Positions 45,901 through 56,356 of a stretch of 64,000 nucleotides of DNA are shown one piece after another. The stretch's first letter is position 1. Each line of letters begins with the position of its first letter. The notes below the pieces were generated by a model. It was given only the letters and a program-made list of their open reading frames with translations. It was not told the DNA's origin and ran no database searches. The stretch lies in the NCBI GenBank assembly GCA_002286855.1, contig NRSV01000047.1, positions 186,938-250,937 of the forward strand, in the 5' to 3' direction. A program made the position numbers and the translations under genes. Source of the stretch: Bipolaris cookei (lineage: Eukaryota; Ascomycota; Dothideomycetes; Pleosporales; Pleosporaceae).

Positions 45901-47084
45901 GAGATCCTTGGCCGGAGCAATCTCAACGACCTTTTGGTGACGACGCTGGACACTGCAGTCACGCTCGTACAGATGGACGACATTACCCTGGTTGTCACCC
46001 AGGAGCTGGACTTCAATGTGCTTGGGCTTGTCGAGAAATCGCTCGATGAAAACGGTTCCGTTGCCGAAAGCCGACTTGGCTTCTGATGTGGCACGCTCAA
46101 AGTTATCTTTGAGAGTCGACTGCTCACGCACTACACGCATACCACGGCCACCACCGCCAAACGCGGCCTTGATGATGATGGGGAAACCATACTCGTCGGT
46201 AAAGGCCTTGGCGTCTTCGAACTTATCGACAGGGCCAGGGGTTCCCGGTACAACAGGGACGTTGCACTTGACGGCGAGCTTTCGCGCGGAGACCTTGTCG
46301 CCGAGGGCGTCAATGGTATCGGGAGAGGGGCCAACAAACTAAATGAGCAAATAGGGTTAGCGCGGGCTGGAGGTGAATGTATTGCATATGCAAGGATCAA
46401 ACAAAAAGATTGTGGGTGGTGGTGTTGAGGTGTGCCGTCTGCGAGGATCGGCACCGGGCAGATGGGCGATCGGCCCCGCCAAGGGCGATAGGCTGAAGTG
46501 CGGGCAATATTCTAGGCATGTGGCAGCCCCTCCACGCGCTTTCGTCATAGCGTAAACAAAATGGTCAAAGACTCACAATGAGGCCGGCCTTTTCCACGTT
46601 GCGGGCAAACTCTGCATTCTCCGACAAGAAACCATAACCCGGGTGGATCATGTTGACATTGTGCTCGACGGCAATCTTGATGATCTCGTCGCCGGCCAGG
46701 TAGGCGCCGACGGGCGTGTACTGGCCCCGCGCGCCAATCTCGTATGCCTCGTCGGCCTTTTGCCTGTGCATGCTGAGGCGGTCCTCATGACTGTAGACAG
46801 CCACTGTGTGCAGCGACAGCTCGTGGGCTGTGCGGAAAATGCGGATGGGGATCTCTCCTCGGTTGGCCACTGGCAGACACGTGTTAGAGGCGCCCCGAGG
46901 CGGATTACGTGCCATTGGATCCCGCAGACGTACCCAACAGCTTTTTGAGCTGCATGATGGAGCTGCTGGCGCGCAGCTTGTGGTGCACCGAGTTTCTGTG
47001 TGGGTGGTGCTCGCCATGGTCCTCGTCAAAGTCGTTGTCGTCAATGGCCGACGAGCTGGCCGGGTCCATTGCGAGGCCCGACAT
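42929..47084 (-). CDS. PYC: Pyruvate carboxylase
   Basis: Biotin enzyme converting pyruvate, bicarbonate and ATP to oxaloacetate (anaplerosis). Eight exons: 46934-47084, 46577-46869, 45779-46338, 45483-45728, 45386-45426, 44440-45336, 44291-44386, 42929-44235; 1196 residues, normal for the family. The biotin carboxylase domain starts VANRGEIPIRIFR and has GGGGRGMRVV, EYGFPIIIKAA and INPRIQVEHT. The carboxyltransferase domain has DTTWRDAHQSLLATR and HVHTHDSAGTGVASM. The biotinyl lysine is in SAMKME at K1161. The N-terminus lacks an obvious mitochondrial presequence, fitting the cytosolic fungal enzyme. Introns are 49-65 nt except intron 2 (46339-46576, 238 nt). Confidence 0.97.
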
Positions 47085-48559
47085 TGTGGCAGATGGCTAT
47101 GTGCTGTGGAATTGGAGGGGAATGAGGGGGGTGAGGGAGACGAGGGAGACAAGGGAGACGAGGGAGACAAGGGGAGGGAGATGAGGGGAGGGCGAAGGGA
47201 GGGGAAGGAGAGGTCTGAGAGGGGTGCAAGAGAGCAGGTGGAGGGCCAATTTATTATGGCAGCGCCTATCGGAGAGGCAGGGCCTGGCGCTGTCGCTGTC
47301 GCTGTGGCTGCTTCGAGTGACTGGAGCCCAGGACGCAAGTTTAATCCCAAAACAGATGTAGAGAGCCAAGGCAGATGGAGGCGTGGTGGCCCAAGGTTAC
47401 CAGAGTCTCCGTCGGCGGCGTCAGAAGCAAGCACGGGCTAGGTGCATGCCACGCCACGGCCAGAGCTTCACCGGGCGCGGGGGGTGAGCATGGGAGAGCT
47501 CTGACTAGTCATGGAGGGGCACTGTAGCTGACGCAAGAGGGTTTCGAGAGAGGATTGCGTACGCCGCTCATGGTCTCCGCCCGCCAAACACACCGGAAAC
47601 CTCTCTGGCCTACTGCTCCCCCATGCTCCCCACGCCGCCAGACCCCCTTCACCGCTCTCGCTGCCGCGCCCGCTGTGAGCCTAGGGCCATGGAGCTCTGC
47701 TCGGTTTTGCTCTGCCTGTTACTTCTTCCTCCCCGCCGCTGACCACGTCGGATCAAGCTCGGCCCCGCGGATAAATCCCATCACATCACATCGCACAAAG
47801 CGCTTTTCTTCGGCCCACGTACATGTTTGGTTCTTTGCCTCGCCCGCTACCGTTGCTGAGCCTGTCTAACGCGCGGACAATAGGCATTTGAAAGCGGGCC
47901 CTGCCACGGCTGTATCAGAGTTGCCCGCCAAGCCGACTTGGTGCTGAGGTTAGAGTTTCCAAATCCAATCCATGGAACCTTAATCCGTCGAGAGGAAGAT
48001 GCTCGCCTCATGCAGCTGCAGAGCTCCAGAGCCCCAGCCAAGGCGCGGAAACCGCTGCTGCAAGCGACGAGGGCGGGAGGCATGGCTATTCACGCTCCAT
48101 GAGGTGAAAGAGTGGGGTTGTGGTTAGAGATGCAGGCGACAAAGCTTGGCACAGGGCCTGACTACGACTACTCGATTTGAAACAACCTTATCTCTCCAAT
48201 TCACCCACCAACGACCAGTCTGACCCACCCCTGCTCGACCTCCACATACAAACCAAGGCGCTTGCCAACCCGCCCTGACAAAGCTCGCCGTAGCGGGACA
48301 TCCACCACGAGTCGACATCACCACTGCTGATACTGCTCGGCACTGTTTGCACCCGTTTTGGTCATTTTGCACAGGCGGTGTACAAATATATTGGGGCGCG
48401 TGGCTACAGAAGTTTCACATGAGCACTGATTACTATGCTGCTGCTACTACACAGTGGGGGAACCGTCATAACCCTGTTCTTAGCGGGGTAGTACTAAGGC
48501 AGCTACGCTTAGTAGTGAGGCCAACGCCATGAGTTCGAGACCACCACCACTACCCTCAC
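47085..48559. other. PYC promoter and flank
   Basis: Purine-rich 5' leader/promoter of PYC, then GC-richer sequence to about 48100. Overlapping frames have no domain. No gene called. Confidence 0.45.
47136..47172 (+). repeat. 9-bp minisatellite in PYC leader
   Basis: About four tandem units alternating GAGACGAGG and GAGACAAGG, followed by more purine-rich sequence, 50 to 90 bp upstream of the PYC start codon. Confidence 0.8.
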
Positions 48560-50904
48560 TAGAAACTACTGGCAACCGTATCCAGTCTTCCCGCATAGCT
48601 TGTGCTCTTGCAGCTTTGCATTGTCATGTCGGATGCAGGTGTCTACATCTAGTTTGACATTTTGAGGTTTCAGACCCTTGCAGCTGCCATGCGACTACGT
48701 GCACCAGTACAAGACTGACAGCTATCTTTGTCGGCGTTTGTCTTCGCATTAGGTTAAAGCACTCACCAAACTAAGAGCGTTGCATCATCAACTGCATACT
48801 CTTGAGTACACGGTTTTGTGCCTAATGCTACGCTTGCTCAAGGCCGAACCTAGTTGGTCCGTTAAGGCTTTACCTGCCCACAACGTTCATACTATACTAG
48901 GTACCCCATTCCGCCTCGGTTCCATTTTCTTCCTCAACACTGTCTACTTCGTCTGTTATGCTTTTCATCATGCGTACAGCGGTCGCAATCAGTGGCTCAA
49001 TCCCGTCTGATGCAGTTCCCAGTCTGCACTCACCCGTAGCAAAACCGTTGCGCATGCAATCCAGCTACTCTTTTGCAACACACGCGGTGGTTGTCCCCCA
49101 CCGACGTGGAGCTTGGACAGGGTCACCTTAGCCGACCGCTCCGATCTTAGCTCCTCTGAGGCGAGGTCTCCGGCTGCAGCATCGACCACTTCCTGCCTAA
49201 CCAGGGTCGTGTGTAAGGATAGCCCCGGTCAGCCGCTACCAACACCGGAACACTTTACTCCAACGTCGTCTTAGCCCTATTTATGATGAAATGGTCTTGG
49301 TCTACCACGAATGCGATCATCAACCTACTAAGCCGGTTAGCAGATGCTATAGCACCATCTGCTTTGACGGCCGCCATGTCCTGTCGTTCGCCATTTGGCG
49401 GAACCTCTAGGGCGGTGGCTACTTTACCAAATCCACAGAAAAGCGCTTGATTAGAGTATTGAGCTAGTTCGCTTTGCTTGGACAGACATGGAAAAGTCTC
49501 GAATTTGGAAATGCAAAAGACCCTGTTTCCAGCAACACTGAATGTACTGCACAGTCCCCCAGCTAGCTTTATCGGAGCAATGGGCTTAGTCTACTTGGCC
49601 TGCATACTGAACAGGGTTTTCTCGTCCAGAAATAGTGCCACGACAGGCAATAGGAGCATATGCTCTCTTTCACTATATTCTTTATCTGCAGTCTCGCCTT
49701 CCGCTTTATCAGCTTGGCCAGTACCTTATTATCGCGTTACTCAACAATTTCAACATGTTCAATTTACTCTTCTCGGAGTTCATAAACAATTTTCTTTCAA
49801 ATGGTAACTGAGTCTCCATCACTCTGTGATGTGTCCTGCCTCTTACGAGCTTCGTTCCATTTGAACCCATCACCCTCGTTCCCGCATTTAAAACATTGGA
49901 CTGGTCCGGCTCAATGACTTTAACCAACTCGCGTTTAATCGATACGAACGGTTGGTGAGAAAGCATATTCCGATGCAAATACATCACCTTTCGGATGATA
50001 GCTTCGGTACGCTATGACAATCTGGCCTGGCCTTCAGTCTGGCCAATCAAAGCAGAGAACCGGACCGTGCGTATGGTTGAAGCAACGACTCGTAGTTAGG
50101 TTTTCGCCCGTTTTGGACTTTGAGGCTTTAGTATTGACTCCATTTTTCTTACTCTCCAAGTAACGCAGTCAATGTGCCTCACACCTATACTCACCTTCTA
50201 CCTTTCGCAAGCCGTCCTCCTCAACACTCAAAACAAAGTCGACACGCATACACAGAAATGATATTTGCAAAAGAAAAAAAGTCAATGAATTTAAAGTCTT
50301 CGAACGAAGGATGTGGACGATCCCATGAAAACTATCGAGAGTACAACTCTTGACTGCCGCATTAACGCCGACTTCAAAGAGGCTGCTATGTCAAAATTGA
50401 CTAAGCCGAAACACTTAACACTGCCAATTATCTCCATTTGCAGCGAGTTTATCCCTCCAAGAGTTGGGTCTGCGACACCTGCCAAATTTTCGCGCATCTA
50501 GCAGCGGATATAGTGGTACAGTGTCCAAGGTTTCCAAAGACTATATAGAGAGCAAAAAAGGCGAGACCGCCATCTTCGATGCGATCATCAAGATTCGAGT
50601 GGCTAGGGTTTCAAAAGACGAGAAAGAAAACCTTATTGATACCACCCATCTACCTGGGCTCTCCATCCTCGGGAAAAAAGAAGATATCAAGATGTGAGGA
50701 GTCAGCATTATTAAAGTCCTGGAATCCAACCGCTCTCATGATGCACAGATATCCCCAGTTCAAGTCGAAATGGCCGTACTCATCCATTTCTCATACTATT
50801 TTAACTCCCACAAACCTGCCAAAAAAACCTCAACCATACCACTCCTCATCCACCTTCTTCCTCAACATCCTCTTCTGCCTTCTCCCCAACTACTCACTCA
50901 ACTA
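48560..50904. other. Decayed sequence with coding-like remnants
   Basis: No intact gene. At 49276-49630 a + strand frame is open apart from three TAG codons (VYHECDHQPTKPVSRC, then GRHVLSFAIWRNL, stop, GGGYFTKSTEKRLIRV). A second coding-like pair of frames lies at 50328-50697. All stops are one change from CAG. I recognise no family; these are probably relics. Confidence 0.35.
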
Positions 50905-51372
50905 CTACTCTCCATCCTCTTCCTCCTCCTCCCTATGCTTCTTGCAAATAGAATAGCTACATCCGTGACGTCCCCCGACGTTCTGGCCCTTCGCAACCGC
51001 GGCGTCGTTATCGTTCGGCTCCTTCAAAAGACGCTGCTTGTTTTTATCGCTAGCATCTTCTTTCATCGATCTGCTGACTTTGTCTCTCTTGGTCTTGCCT
51101 TGGCTTATCTTCCTCTTCTTCGCCTTAGGCATCTATTTCTCATCCTCGGTACGGCCTTGGACGTTGTCTGCATAATTTCCATCTTCCATATTGGACTCAG
51201 CGTCTTTCGGTGGGATGTACTCCGTTTCGTGCACCTAGCCTAGTATTACTTCTTTTCGTCTGTTTCTTTGTGATAGAATCGTACCTTTTTCACGTTACGT
51301 TTTGGCTCGACGAGTTTCTCCAGTGCCGGTTGTGCGGCCGGGACCATCGAAGTAGGAGCGTCTGCGAGGCAT
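50905..51372 (-). pseudogene. Decayed small basic protein gene
   Basis: From ATG 51372: MPRRRSYFDGPGRTTGTG, ETRRAKT, TAA, REKG, a possible 45-nt GT-AG intron, then TAG and VHETEYIPPKDAESNMEDGN, another TAG, and a lysine-rich piece MPKAKKRKISQGKTKRDK ending EEEEEDGE at 50905. Same-frame continuity across stops suggests a real but broken gene for a small nuclear-type basic protein. Family not recognised. Confidence 0.4.
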
Positions 51373-52231
51373 GGTTAGGTTGGTTGGTGGCGAGGGCTGT
51401 GTGGTGCTTTGGTTTGGGAGATGAGGAAATGGGGATGAAAGAGAAGTCGTTCAATAGACATAGTGCTGGGAAACTTGATGAGAGCAGGTGAAGGTAACAT
51501 TAACTGATTCACTTCCCCGATCGCCGCCTGTCTATTGAGTTGTTGCGGTGAGCCAGGTGAAGGCAGCACGCACTGTTGCTGCATGCCCGTAATGATACAA
51601 TACAACTACGCACAGTTCTCTTCAACTCATCTTATCTCATTAATAAATTTAGTAAAACCACAGCTCATTTTACCTTGCTGTCGCTACCAAAGTAGATCGT
51701 AGCTCATTAAATTCACTACCAACCCCTTCATCCTACCAAGAATGCAGAACCACTACTACGCCAAAGCGCAAAATTTGGCAGCTCGCGTAGTTAATGTGCT
51801 GTCCATTCTATTGTTTGAAGCAACTCGCGCCTTTTCAACATGAAGCTAAACATTCATACCTCGCTAATCAGTGCAAGATGTCAAAAACAGCAGAACAGCT
51901 GTTCATGAAGTTTTTGTGCTGTACTGGAATTACTTCCCATGCTGCTGCTGCTGCAAGCAGTTACATTATGTAATGCAGCTAAAGAGACCCCAGAGCAACA
52001 CAGATTCAACTCATACTATATGCAGTATAGAATCAAAAGAACAGAATCGTATGGAAAATAATAATATTATGTGCATCGCGTATTTGTTGAAACAAGCTGC
52101 GCCCAGGGTTAGAATGATGCATAAGCCATTAGTCCAAGATCGGTCTCGCTTACTGTACCCGCGCTACCTTCATCATCAGAGAACAAAAAAAAGAACTATT
52201 TTCGACTTAAACAAAGTCACGTCGGAACGAC
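51373..52231. other. AT-rich intergenic, no gene seen
   Basis: Short frames only. The final 100 bp lie just 3' of the tRNA gene. Confidence 0.5.
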
Positions 52232-52236
52232 AAAAA
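52232..52236 (-). terminator. RNA polymerase III terminator
   Basis: Run of five T on the minus strand, 7-11 nt after the mature tRNA-Glu 3' end: the usual Pol III stop signal. Confidence 0.7.
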
Positions 52237-52242
52237 GATAAT

Positions 52243-52392
52243 TTCCGACACCGGGAATCGAACCTAATCGGAATTAGTAAGAATGATCGGAGAGAGCCGT
52301 TGTAATAGAACTTACCCGGGCCTTGCCGGCACTGAACAGTGAACTGACTCTGCAATGAGAGCGGCAAATCCTAGCCACTAGACCATATCGGA
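52243..52392 (-). tRNA. tRNA-Glu(CUC) with two introns, one in the T-stem
   Basis: Exonic parts 52356-52392, 52316-52329 and 52243-52263 join to a 72-nt cloverleaf: acceptor TCCGATA/TGTCGGA with discriminator A, a D-arm containing an A box, anticodon stem TGCCG/CGGCA with loop CTCTCAC (anticodon CUC), T-stem CCGGG/CCCGG and loop TTCGATT. Intron 1 (52330-52355, 26 nt) sits after position 37, the normal tRNA intron place. Intron 2 (52264-52315, 52 nt) interrupts the T-stem between positions 52 and 53, starts GTAAGT, has TTACTAAT 12 nt before its TAG end, and looks spliceosomal. The last G of intron 2 rebuilds an intact B box (GGTTCGATTCC). A T-run follows. If intron 2 is not removed, this is a tRNA pseudogene. 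Confidence 0.85.
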
Positions 52393-52782
52393 TTTTGATG
52401 AAAGTACTGGAAATAAATACAAAAATATACTTGAAAAAATAATCTTGATATGCTGATGGACTATCGAGTGGAGCTAATTTTTCATCTTTGCGCTTCTCGA
52501 AGGCGGGGTAGTCAGCTTTATTATCGATAACAAAATATGAACACTTCTGTGCTTCTCAGTATGACTCTGCAGCCTCCGCAATGGGGGCAACAGCACTAGC
52601 ATCATCATGGATCGCCAACTTTGACGTTTTTTTTTCCAAAAACACAGTAAATTCTTCAAAAGATCAATGAGAGCAGTCTGAAAGAGAACATATCAGGTAT
52701 CAACTAACTTTGCGCGTTGCAAGAAACAAACGGGTGATAGGGAAAAAACATATGTTCGAAAATAACCAACTTCTTGTCCAGC
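52393..52782. other. Intergenic, no gene seen
   Basis: 5' flank of the tRNA gene and 3' flank of the ArgRS relic. Confidence 0.5.
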
Positions 52783-54775
52783 TTACCCCATCACTGGCGT
52801 ATCCGCTTTTTCTGGCAAGAATGAAGCCGCTACCGGAACTAGGCCCAGAATCTTCATGCCATTTTCCAGAACAATCGCAGTGGCTTCGTATAGAGTAGCA
52901 AGTCCTGGAGTGACACCTTCATCCTCCCCGTCCGCTTCCTCAGCCTCCTCACCTTCTGCAAAGCACTCGGATAGCTGCTCAGTCACGCTAGCGAGATACA
53001 CGACGACGCCCGCCAGCTCAAGTGAGCTGTACATTGCCCTGCCGACTTCTGGGTACTGAGCCAGGATACGCAAAAGGTTTGCTTGATTTTCTTTTGCCAA
53101 TACTTTGTAGTCTTCACCCGAAGGGTCTGCTGCAGAATCGACATTTTTCAGGAGGAGATGGAGTTGCGTCAGCCAGTACTGTAGATCTGGTCCTGATCCT
53201 AGTTTTAAGGATGCCATTGTGCTGGTGTCGAAGGCATGCGCAGTGACCAAACGAGTAGAAAGTTCTTGGATGAAAAGTGCAGATTTTGCTAGATCCTGTT
53301 TGGCGTTATCCAGTTCACCCATCAAAGCAAGCTTGTTTACGTCTGATACAGACAGTACCTTCGTTGCTTCATCGCATGCATCTAGTATACTCTGAGGCTT
53401 GTAGCCCTTGCCTAGTGCCGTTACCATCTTTGACGTTTCGCTGAATTTGACATGCTGTAGCTTGCTGGCAAGATCCTTCAAGTCTAAGGCTTCCAAGATC
53501 TTGATGAGTTGGCCTAAGTGAATGCTGTTATCACTGGCCACGATGTAAATCATCTTATCGAACGAGTACTCCCTTGACCTCTCCAGTCCTGCAGCAAGGT
53601 CGCAAAGATACGTACTAGTTCCAGTACGGTCACAAATAATAGAAGTTCCAGATTTTACACCAAGCTTCTGCATGTGAACAATCCAAGCTCCTCCACTTTC
53701 CTCTGAGATGTTCTTGTCTTTCAACATCTGCTCGACTTCGATTATAGTATCTTGGCCAATTTGGGACTCTCCACTGTACTCATCAAAGCGAATACCGAGT
53801 CATTCGTAGAACTCGGTATAGTTGTCGATATTGACGTTCCTGACGCATTCCCAGAACACCATATGTACTTCGTTGCTATCTTCAAGCTTTTTGAAGGCTT
53901 TGTTCTGTTTGGCAAAGATGCCTTTGCCTTCAATCTCGACTCTAGCCTACTCTTTGTCTTCTCCTTCTTTGGCTACTTCATCACGCGCCTGCTTGCTTGC
54001 AGCTTACTCCGGCTTAAAGTGCTCTTCAATCTTGTGATAAGTTTGGAGAAGATGGCCAATGGGATCCGCTTCATATGCCTCTTCTGAACCATACCTCACC
54101 CACCCGACATAGAGTAAAGTAATGGGCTTACCCCAATCACTGAGGTAGTTGATGCGCGTAATATCCCACCCCATTGATTCGTATAGCCGGCCAATAAAGG
54201 CGCCGATGACTGTGCTGCGAAGTTGTTTCCCCTGAAATTCGCTTGCAATGTTTGGTGATGAGAACGACGAGTTTCTGGCGCACATGTTCCTTCGTGAAAA
54301 AGCTTCCGTATGTGTTCTTTCTGTCCAAAATATATAGTAATAGAAAGTGTGGTACAGCATCGATCTTGAAGAAGAATCGCGGATGTACTCCTTCACGTAA
54401 AGGAGGGTTAAGAGGCAATGATTTTTCGGGAACTATGATTGTGTTGATTTTGAAGCTCTCAACACACGGAAGTGAACTGACCTTGTTGACCAACTCCGTT
54501 GTCAACTCATCTGGCTTGCATCCTGGCCGCAATCTCGGTATAGTGACGGACAGGTCTCCGTTGAATATATTATTTGGCCACTGTATAGACCTGTATGCGT
54601 CTTGAATGTCACCCGTCACAAGGTCGGCAAGGGCATGAGCCAGGGACGAATGGCAGATATCAAGAGGGTTAAAGAAAGGGTTGGCTTTATTGGTTCCAGT
54701 GTTCATTTCTGAGATGGAAAGGCGATCTAGCCACTGCTCTAAACCGGCAAGGCTGAGTGTCGATAGACCGGCCAT
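52783..54775 (-). pseudogene. Arginyl-tRNA synthetase relic
   Basis: Collinear with cytosolic class I ArgRS. The N-terminal domain from ATG 54775 has DAYRSIQWPNNIFNGDL and EGVHPRFFF. A frameshift near 54280 leads to SSPNIASEFQGKQLRST, where the HIGH box (normally HAGH) reads QGKQ, then YESMGWDITRINYLSDWGK. In-frame stops follow at 54004-54006 (TAA), 53947-53949 (TAG) and 53800-53802 (TGA, where family members have R in YxRL). A 314-codon open frame (52783-53727) then carries SFDKMIYIVASDNSIHLGQ, but the KMSKS-type loop is replaced by SETSKMVTALGKG. The end matches the anticodon-binding domain (LLRILAQYPEVGRAMYSSLE). Not catalytically competent; presumably a decayed second copy. Confidence 0.85.
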
Positions 54776-56356
54776 GTTTGGTGTTCAGCCTTGTGACGAT
54801 AACGAATCCGACTGTGAGGTGTACATATTCTACTACACAAAAGGAATCTAAAAACAAACGTGGTAATAAGAAATAGCTTATCCCAATGAATGCATTGTTT
54901 TTCAGCTGTCTTCCTTTCACAGGGGTGATTACTGCTATCTTCACGAATGCCAAGCTTCAGCCTTGAAGGATCGTGCCTACCATGTTGTTGCAAATCTGCT
55001 AGTTATCGTGTTCGCTTGGGATTGGCGGTACGGTTTGTATGCATATTTCCGTGTATCCTGTTGGTGGTTGCACTGGTTGGGCAATGGAGAGCTGATCGCA
55101 CTAGCCAGCTGAGTTCCATGTCTACAGTCCGATTGCTGGATTGTGCCGCTTCTTTCAGGATTTGAGTTACGTCGTATAACGAGAGCAGCAAAGTTACTTA
55201 GTGAGATAAAGCCCACCCGAAATTATATGGATTCAGTGGATTTGCCTGTCGGTAAATGACTTCGGCATCCTAACTGATATCAAACCGTAAACTGTTTGAT
55301 GAGAAGAACAGTATAACAGAAGCTGAAGGCATTGTCAGAAGTTCTTACCAGTATTATTATAGAAGTACATCCTGTAATCTAGTGATTGGGCTGCGATATG
55401 AGGAATGGTCTCATTGATAAGGGTTTGTTACACCAATCCCATGCTGCATTTGGATGAGTCTCAGATCATACTCTCGCGTGGCCTGGGACGCAAAAAACGT
55501 CTCTATGGGTTTGAATTAATATCTGGTAGATGACATACTATAGTGTTTAACAAGGCGAAAAGTAGGATGGGTGCAGGATGAGCGAGGATCTATGTCTCCT
55601 TGGTGGCACAAAGGAAGGGCAAACTGGCGCCCCTTTTACCCCCGCTCTTACCCCGAGAAGAGATCAGCACCTACGTAAAAGCAGGCTAAGTAATCTGTTG
55701 AACCCCATCTACACAGCATCGTTACCCTTTGAACTGCGGGGTGTATTCCAACCCAGGAAGCATAGTCAGCTTTGAATCTGCTGCGTCTAGAACAGAAATC
55801 GAGACGCTCAAATGGCGCTAGAAACGACCTAATTATATTTTTACATGACATTGACACACTATATGTAAATCCAAAGATTTTCAGAGCATATGTAAAAAAA
55901 CTCATCCACTTGCGTTGGTGCCCATCAAAACTGTGTGAGCGGGAAAGATGACAACACCAACTTGTGGATCCACATCTGTAAGCAGTCGAGTGTGTGTGAA
56001 GTATTGTATATTCTGATGTGTATCATGATAGGGGCAAGTTTAAATACAGCTTTATTAGTCAGTAAGTAATCACATGACTATACATGGTACTTCTGGGCTT
56101 ACAACATCATGAGGGAAACTCTCCTCTTACTAATACATGCCCAAAAATATGATTGATGGTGCTTAAAATCAGCCATGTTGTTAGGCGCATTGGTGGCCAC
56201 AAGAACAGGATACTACTGCAGGCGCTGGACGATCATAGCGTTCCATGTCGCAAAGTTCTAGAGCTATTAGTCGGCCTTTTTTAAGCGATATGATCAGTCT
56301 TTCAATCATATATTGTTTCTGTCTAGAAAAAAATACATGGAGAATATACCAAGATG
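54776..56356. other. Intergenic, no gene seen
   Basis: AT-rich, short frames on both strands without domains. Confidence 0.5.

Noticed and set aside
46339..46576. Extra exon within the 238-nt PYC intron
   Set aside because: The flanking exons join directly into the conserved sequence GLI-FVGPSPDTIDALG, so no exon is missing.
48430..48560. Possible tRNA (GAGTTCGAGACC with GGGGTAG/CTACCC ends)
   Set aside because: The T-stem does not pair and arm spacing is wrong.
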